Assembly (NCBI GenBank): GCA_964552325.1
Contig: CAZKHA010000059.1
Coordinates: forward strand, 1-19,111
Reading direction: 5' to 3'
DNA: 19,111 bases
DNA from: CAZKCK01 sp964552325
GTDB lineage: Bacteria; Bacteroidota; Bacteroidia; Bacteroidales; TTA-H9
Shown here: piece after piece, positions 15,782 through 19,111 of the stretch
How positions within the stretch are numbered: position 1 is the first letter of the stretch
Layout of the letters: each line of letters starts with the position of its first letter
Program-made: the position numbers and the translations under genes
The notes under the pieces: model-generated
Databases searched by the model: none
What the model was told of the DNA's origin: nothing
The model's input: the letters and a program-made list of their open reading frames with translations, nothing else

Positions 15782-16996
15782 ATGCGGAAAACGTTCATTA
15801 CCATGCTTTTGGTAGCATCTGTTGTGCATTCTGCCTTGGCAGGAGGTTACCAGGTCAGGCTTCAAGGCGCACGTCAGACTGGTATGGGCTTGGTGGGTAC
15901 ACCATTAAGCGCTGGTGCCAGCAGCATTTTTTACAACCCGGGTGCCCTTGGGTTTACAAAAAGCAAATTGGAATTCACTGCAGGAGTGAATGCCATCATG
16001 TCAAAAATTACTTACAGGTCAATTGGATCTGACTACACTGCAAAAACCGATAATCCTATTAGCCCTCCGTTTTTTGTTTATGGAGCTGGTAAAATTACCG
16101 ACAAATTAACGTTGGGTTTAGGGGTTTATACCCCATACGGTAGCAAGGCTGTTTGGGATGATAATTGGAAGGGTCGTTACCTTATTCAAAACATCGGGCT
16201 AAAAGCCTATTATTTTCAACCTACCGTTAGTTACCAAGTGTGCGAACGCATAGGTATTGGTGCTGGTTTGGTTTATGTTATGGGTGATGTTACATTGCAA
16301 AAAGCATTGCCTTACAATGATAATTCATACGTAAACCTTACCGGAAAAACGAATTCTTTTGGTTTTAATGTCGGTGTTTTGGCTAAACCCACTGATAAGT
16401 TATCTATTGGCTTGAATTATCGTTCAAAAGTTGAGGTAAAACTCGAGGGAGGTGATGCTACATTCGTAATTCCTCAATCATTGTCAACTCAACTTCCAGC
16501 TGCCAATAAGTTTGGTGCCATGCTTCCAATGCCAGCCAATGCTGATTTTGGAATAGCCTATCAAGTAAACGAAAAGCTATTGGTGGCCGTTGAGCTCGAT
16601 TGGGTAATGTGGAGCACCTACGATTCGCTCAGCTTTACTTTTGAAGAAAAGGGCGAAGTGCTTAATAGCAATAGCCCTAGGCTTTATGAAGATTCTTTTA
16701 TTCCACGTATTGGAATTGAATACACCGTAAGCCCTTCATTACAAGTGCGTACAGGTGCTTATTATGATACCTCACCCGTAAACAGCGATTATTTTAGCCC
16801 TGAAACAGTTAGCCTAAATACAACTGCTTTCTCGTTTGGTCTGTCATTCAAACCTATTTCAAACCTATCAATTGACCTATCATACTTACATTTAATGGGA
16901 CAAGAATCGGATAAGAAATACACTCCCGATAATTTTGAAGGGACTTATAAATCGAACACGGCTATCCCAGGGTTTGGCATAACATACAGTTTTTAA
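15782..16996 (+). CDS. OmpP1/FadL-family outer membrane porin
   Basis: This 404-residue outer-membrane beta-barrel probably lets long-chain fatty acids or other hydrophobic molecules across the outer membrane. A signal peptide is cut after ALA (residue 20). The mature N-terminus GGYQVRLQGARQTGMGLVG with AGASSIFYNPGALGF is the family hallmark, matching the FadL plug region (GARxxGMGGA... IFYNPAGL). The middle follows family order with GLGVYTPYGSKAVWDDNWKG and RYLIQNIGLKAYYFQP, then NYRSKVEVKLEG. Alternating amphipathic strands run to the C-terminal ITYSF, which ends in the aromatic residue used in barrel assembly. An SGNH-type lipoprotein starts 18 bp downstream, which fits a release-and-uptake pair. 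The substrate is inferred from family only. Confidence 0.94.
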   Translation: MRKTFITMLLVASVVHSALAGGYQVRLQGARQTGMGLVGTPLSAGASSIFYNPGALGFTKSKLEFTAGVNAIMSKITYRSIGSDYTAKTDNPISPPFFVYGAGKITDKLTLGLGVYTPYGSKAVWDDNWKGRYLIQNIGLKAYYFQPTVSYQVCERIGIGAGLVYVMGDVTLQKALPYNDNSYVNLTGKTNSFGFNVGVLAKPTDKLSIGLNYRSKVEVKLEGGDATFVIPQSLSTQLPAANKFGAMLPMPANADFGIAYQVNEKLLVAVELDWVMWSTYDSLSFTFEEKGEVLNSNSPRLYEDSFIPRIGIEYTVSPSLQVRTGAYYDTSPVNSDYFSPETVSLNTTAFSFGLSFKPISNLSIDLSYLHLMGQESDKKYTPDNFEGTYKSNTAIPGFGITYSF

Positions 16997-17014
16997 TCTA
17001 ATACATTGAATGCT

Positions 17015-18421
17015 ATGAAAATGAAATTATTATACTTGGTTGCAGCACTGTTTTTGATAGTTGCTTGCGAACCTAAAATTGACGAACCTGCATATTCAGC
17101 AGGAAGTGCAGACTTTAGCAAATATGTAGCTTTAGGAAATTCGCTAACAGCAGGTTATGCTGATGGTGCCCTATATACTTCAGCTCAGGCTAATTCATAT
17201 CCCGCCATATTGGCCGACCGATTTGCCAAGGTTGGTGGAGGTGCTTTTGTGCAACCTGTGGTAACTAATGAAGCAGGATTATTTGCAGGAAAACGTGTGC
17301 TGGGCTATTCTGTGGATTGTAAGAATGTTACATCATTATCACCAGTTCTTGATTCAGGCACTCCAACTGGTTTTCCAGCTGGTTTAGCTCCAGTTGGTTA
17401 TGCTGTAAATAATTTTGGTGTACCCGGAGCCAAGGCTGCTCATTTAATTTATCCCGGTTATGGCAATCCTGCTAATTTGGTAACACTTCCTCCTACAGCC
17501 AACCCTTACTTTGTGCGCTTTGCCTCTGCAGCCGGTACCAGTGTGTTAGCCGATGCCATGGCACAAGCTCCTACATTCTTTACCTTATGGATTGGAAATA
17601 ACGACGTTTTAGGCTATGCACTTGCTGGTGGTGAAAACAACCTTGCTGGCGAAGTTTGTACCGATAATGCTACTTTAACATTTGCTTACAATACTCTTTT
17701 TACCTCCCTGACTTCAGCAGGAGCTAAAGGCGCTGTTGCCAATGTGCCCGATATTACTTCAATACCATATTTTAATACAGTTCCTTACAATGGATTGTAT
17801 TTAACTGCGGAACAGGCTGCTTTATTAGATGGAGCTTACCGTCAAGTTGAATTGGCCATCCAAGGAATGGGAATTACAGGTTTTACCTATGATATTCATT
17901 TTAAGGCTGGGTACAATGCTTTTGTGGTAGAAGATCGCGATTTTCCTTATCCATTGCCTGATTATTTGAAAGTTAGACAGCTTAAGGCCGGCGAATTGGT
18001 TTTACTATCGGTTCCTCAGGATGCTATTAAGTGTTTAGGAATGGGTTCGTTTGATGTAACCAATTCAAAACCTTATGGTATCCCTCAAAACTATATTTTA
18101 GATGAGGAAGAAGTTGGTAAGATTAAAGCCACCACGGCTGCAATCAATACGATAGTTAAAGATCTAGCTACGGCTAAAGGTCTTGCCTTTGTTGATGTTG
18201 CCGAAAAACTCATTATGGCAAAAACTGGTTTGGTGTACGACGGATTAAAGTTGAATACTAAATTTGTTACAGGTGGTCTGTTCTCGCTCGATGGCGTACA
18301 TATGAACGCTCAAGGTGCTGCTATAGTGGCCAATTACTTTATTGATGCTATTAATGCTCACTATGGTGCCAGTGTACCCAAGGCTGAGGTAACTTCGTAT
18401 CCAGGCATTAAATTCCCCTAG
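17015..18421 (+). CDS. SGNH/GDSL-type esterase lipoprotein
   Basis: This 468-residue lipoprotein (lipobox IVAC, Cys18) is probably an ester hydrolase in the periplasm or at the cell surface. Block I reads GNSLTAG with the nucleophile at Ser43, a GNSL variant of GDSL. A glycine block lies in NNFGVPGA. Block III is GNND (Asn196) in LWIGNNDVLGYA, and block V gives Asp426 and His429 in SLDGVHMNAQG. All catalytic positions are therefore present. It is longer than minimal SGNH enzymes (about 200-300 residues), with insertions between blocks I and II and between III and V. I choose the ATG at 17015; a reading from 17006 would need TTG, and an ATG at 17021 is also possible. It is 18 bp after the FadL-like gene. 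Likely substrates are lipids or acyl esters feeding that porin, an inference from context. Confidence 0.9.
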   Translation: MKMKLLYLVAALFLIVACEPKIDEPAYSAGSADFSKYVALGNSLTAGYADGALYTSAQANSYPAILADRFAKVGGGAFVQPVVTNEAGLFAGKRVLGYSVDCKNVTSLSPVLDSGTPTGFPAGLAPVGYAVNNFGVPGAKAAHLIYPGYGNPANLVTLPPTANPYFVRFASAAGTSVLADAMAQAPTFFTLWIGNNDVLGYALAGGENNLAGEVCTDNATLTFAYNTLFTSLTSAGAKGAVANVPDITSIPYFNTVPYNGLYLTAEQAALLDGAYRQVELAIQGMGITGFTYDIHFKAGYNAFVVEDRDFPYPLPDYLKVRQLKAGELVLLSVPQDAIKCLGMGSFDVTNSKPYGIPQNYILDEEEVGKIKATTAAINTIVKDLATAKGLAFVDVAEKLIMAKTGLVYDGLKLNTKFVTGGLFSLDGVHMNAQGAAIVANYFIDAINAHYGASVPKAEVTSYPGIKFP

Positions 18422-18444
18422 TAAGCTATCCATACCTTACTTTG

Positions 18445-18470
18445 CAATCGCCCCAATTAAGGGGCGATTG
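18445..18470 (+). terminator. Strong stem-loop ending the FadL-SGNH unit
   Basis: CAATCGCCCC (18445-18454) pairs perfectly over 10 bp with GGGGCGATTG (18461-18470) around AATTAA. It is 24 bp after the SGNH stop. The T-run is poor (TTGTATAT), so termination may be incomplete or may instead give 3' end protection. Confidence 0.7.
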
Positions 18471-18539
18471 TTGTATATGGCTGTAAAGATCTGGTGATAT
18501 GTGTGTTGCGTTTATTAACAAAAAAAGCGTCAAAACCTC

Positions 18540-18569
18540 TTGACTTTTTTGATAGGTTTCGTATCTTTG
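18540..18569 (+). promoter_or_regulatory. Bacteroidota-type promoter with no downstream reading frame
   Basis: TTG (18540-18542, within TTGAC) lies 19 bp before TATCTTTG (18562-18569), a full match to the TTG-N19-TAnnTTTG pattern and one of the best in the window. Transcription would begin near 18575. No coding frame follows on this strand. Confidence 0.65.
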
Positions 18570-18575
18570 ATACCA

Positions 18576-18713
18576 ATATCACATATGAGTCTTTTTAAGG
18601 CACATTCCGGTGAAATACGGAACGATATTACGGGGCTATTGCCACCGACTCACTTTGATAAGTGAAATAAAAATGAGAAGGCTGCCTGAGCAATCCGGCA
18701 GCCTATTTCTTTT
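18576..18713 (+). ncRNA. Candidate small structured RNA, about 138 nt, family not recognised
   Basis: The segment is bounded by the promoter at 18540-18569 and an intrinsic terminator at 18679-18713, and it has no plausible reading frame. It can fold. TGAGTC (18586-18591) pairs with GACTCA (18647-18652), GGC (18599-18601) with GCC (18641-18643), and TTCCG (18605-18609) with CGGAA (18618-18622), so an outer stem encloses inner helices. CACTT (18651-18655) with AAGTG (18660-18664) is a further hairpin that overlaps the outer stem by two bases, so the two may compete. The piece CCGGTGAAATACGG looks superficially like part of a cobalamin riboswitch, but the B12-box and CCCGC core are absent and no gene follows. 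It is either a trans-acting small RNA, a housekeeping RNA that I cannot name, or a leader whose gene was lost. Confidence 0.5.
18679..18713 (+). terminator. Intrinsic terminator of the candidate small RNA
   Basis: AGGCTGCC (18679-18686) pairs perfectly with GGCAGCCT (18697-18704) around a 10-nt loop, and ATTTCTTTT follows at 18705-18713. It lies 137 bp after the upstream promoter and no gene ends before it, so it must serve the non-coding transcript. Confidence 0.8.
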
Positions 18714-18830
18714 ACGCCCGGTTGCATGATTTACAGACGGGTTAACGCGTAGAATGGGTTGAAACTCTTTTGGGTGGGTTCCTTTAGGCAATTTACATCC
18801 CGAATAATTTGAACTGGCGCTACATGCTAG
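18714..18830. other. Non-coding stretch after the small RNA
   Basis: I see no gene here. CCCG (18717-18720) and CGGG (18738-18741) could pair around a 17-nt loop, and the segment GGGTTGAAACTCTTTTGGGTGGGTT is internally repetitive. It may be an old intergenic repeat; there is only one copy in the window, so this cannot be shown. Confidence 0.35.
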
Positions 18831-18894
18831 CATCAGTACACAAAATCATCAGTAAATCAGTACATTAGTGCATTAACCCATCAACGCATTTACA
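18831..18894. repeat. Degenerate 8-bp-periodic repeat (CATCAGTA-like)
   Basis: Eight consecutive 8-mers can be read in register: CATCAGTA, CACAAAAT, CATCAGTA, AATCAGTA, CATTAGTG, CATTAACC, CATCAACG, CATTTACA. Most begin with CAT and keep a purine-rich or TA end, so this looks like a decayed tandem array with unit length 8. Confidence 0.65.
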
Positions 18895-18896
18895 TA

Positions 18897-18939
18897 AGCC
18901 CTCTTCGGGGTTTCGAACAGGCTCAACCACCGAAGGGCA
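18897..18939. repeat. Imperfect palindrome with CAGGCTCA core
   Basis: GCCC plus TTCGG (18898-18908, with a 2-nt bulge) pairs with CCGAA plus GGGC (18931-18939 region). The loop carries CAGGCTCA (18918-18925), which recurs in the other large gap at 2896-2903. It resembles a dispersed intergenic repeat and separates the two 8-bp repeat tracts. Confidence 0.55.
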
Positions 18940-18945
18940 GGTTAT

Positions 18946-19065
18946 CCCCACATCTCCACATCCCCACATCTCCACATCCCCACATCTCCACATCCCCACA
19001 TCTCCACATCTCCACATCCCCACATCTCCACATTCCCACATCTCCACATCCCCACATCCCCACAT
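18946..19065. repeat. Tandem 8-bp repeat, 15 units of CYCCACAT
   Basis: Fifteen adjacent 8-mers fill exactly 120 bp. Fourteen are CCCCACAT or CTCCACAT and one is TCCCACAT (19034-19041). The variable second base mostly alternates C and T, so a 16-bp higher-order unit is visible in the first half. The other strand reads ATGTGGRG and is purine-rich. The array ends within 5 bp of the stop of a candidate minus-strand gene. Confidence 0.95.
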
Positions 19066-19068
19066 CTC

Positions 19069-19110
19069 TTAGGCTTCTTCCCTGAAGAACAATTGGTAAT
19101 AGCTCATTCC
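19069..19110 (-). CDS. Possible C-terminus of a minus-strand gene entering from the right edge
   Basis: Read on the minus strand, the last bases give GMSYYQLFFREEA followed by TAA (19071-19069). The composition looks like a real protein end (aromatic, then charged), and the tandem repeat begins directly after the stop, as expected of sequence between genes. Thirteen residues are too few to name a family or to exclude chance. Confidence 0.35.
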   Translation of the reverse strand, partial: GMSYYQLFFREEA

Positions 19111-19111
19111 A

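Noticed and set aside
18599..18650. Cobalamin riboswitch at the CCGGTGAAATACGG segment
   Set aside because: The short hairpin looks like the P5-P6 part of a B12 riboswitch, but the CCCGCnACTGT core and the B12 box are missing and no gene follows within the window.
18946..19065. CRISPR array
   Set aside because: Units are 8 bp and directly adjacent, with no spacers and no cas genes nearby.
18865..19065. Minus-strand reading frame rich in Met, Trp, Gly and Cys
   Set aside because: It is produced by the 8-bp tandem repeat running through three frames and has no protein-like character.

Overview
The window reads as a chromosomal segment of a Bacteroidota bacterium, probably a free-living or environmental lineage. 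The clade is inferred from several features. FeoA and FeoB are fused in one protein, and there is a DUF4369-TlpA type thioredoxin lipoprotein. A FadL/OmpP1 porin is paired with an SGNH lipoprotein, and several lipoproteins have LxxC lipoboxes. Promoters have the TAnnTTTG -7 box with a TTG/TTTG upstream box, and Shine-Dalgarno sites are weak or absent. The genus cannot be fixed from the sequence.

Layout. Positions 1-2484 (+) hold the C-terminal bulk of a P2-type cation ATPase cut by the left edge, followed by a 0.78 kb non-coding gap. Positions 3269-5575 (+) hold a class I SAM methyltransferase and an AbgT-family transporter, 18 bp apart. Genes on the minus strand run from 15024 down to 5830: a ComEA-like helix-hairpin-helix protein, a TPR membrane protein overlapping it by ATGA, and a small lipoprotein closed by a terminator; then a POT-type transporter and a rhomboid protease 3 bp apart; then a TlpA-like lipoprotein closed by a terminator; then FeoAB with its own promoter. 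Positions 15158-18418 (+) hold a DUF2147 protein, a FadL-like porin and an SGNH/GDSL lipoprotein, ending in a strong stem-loop. Positions 18540-18713 hold a promoter, a foldable sequence and an intrinsic terminator with no reading frame, so this is a candidate small RNA. Positions 18831-19065 hold two 8-bp-periodic repeat tracts flanking an imperfect palindrome. The last 42 bases look like the 3' end of a minus-strand gene.

How the genes work together. Most genes concern the envelope and transport: ferrous iron uptake (FeoAB), cation pumping, peptide or other solute uptake (POT), PABA-type or antimetabolite export (AbgT), and periplasmic thiol chemistry (TlpA). The FadL porin and the adjacent surface or periplasmic esterase plausibly form a unit that releases and imports fatty acids or other hydrophobic products.

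No defence island, prophage, transposase or CRISPR array is visible. The least explained parts are the candidate small RNA at about 18576-18713, the 8-bp repeat block, the terminator that sits 6 nt before the POT transporter start codon, and the ATPase ion site, which lacks acidic residues expected of a Ca2+ pump.
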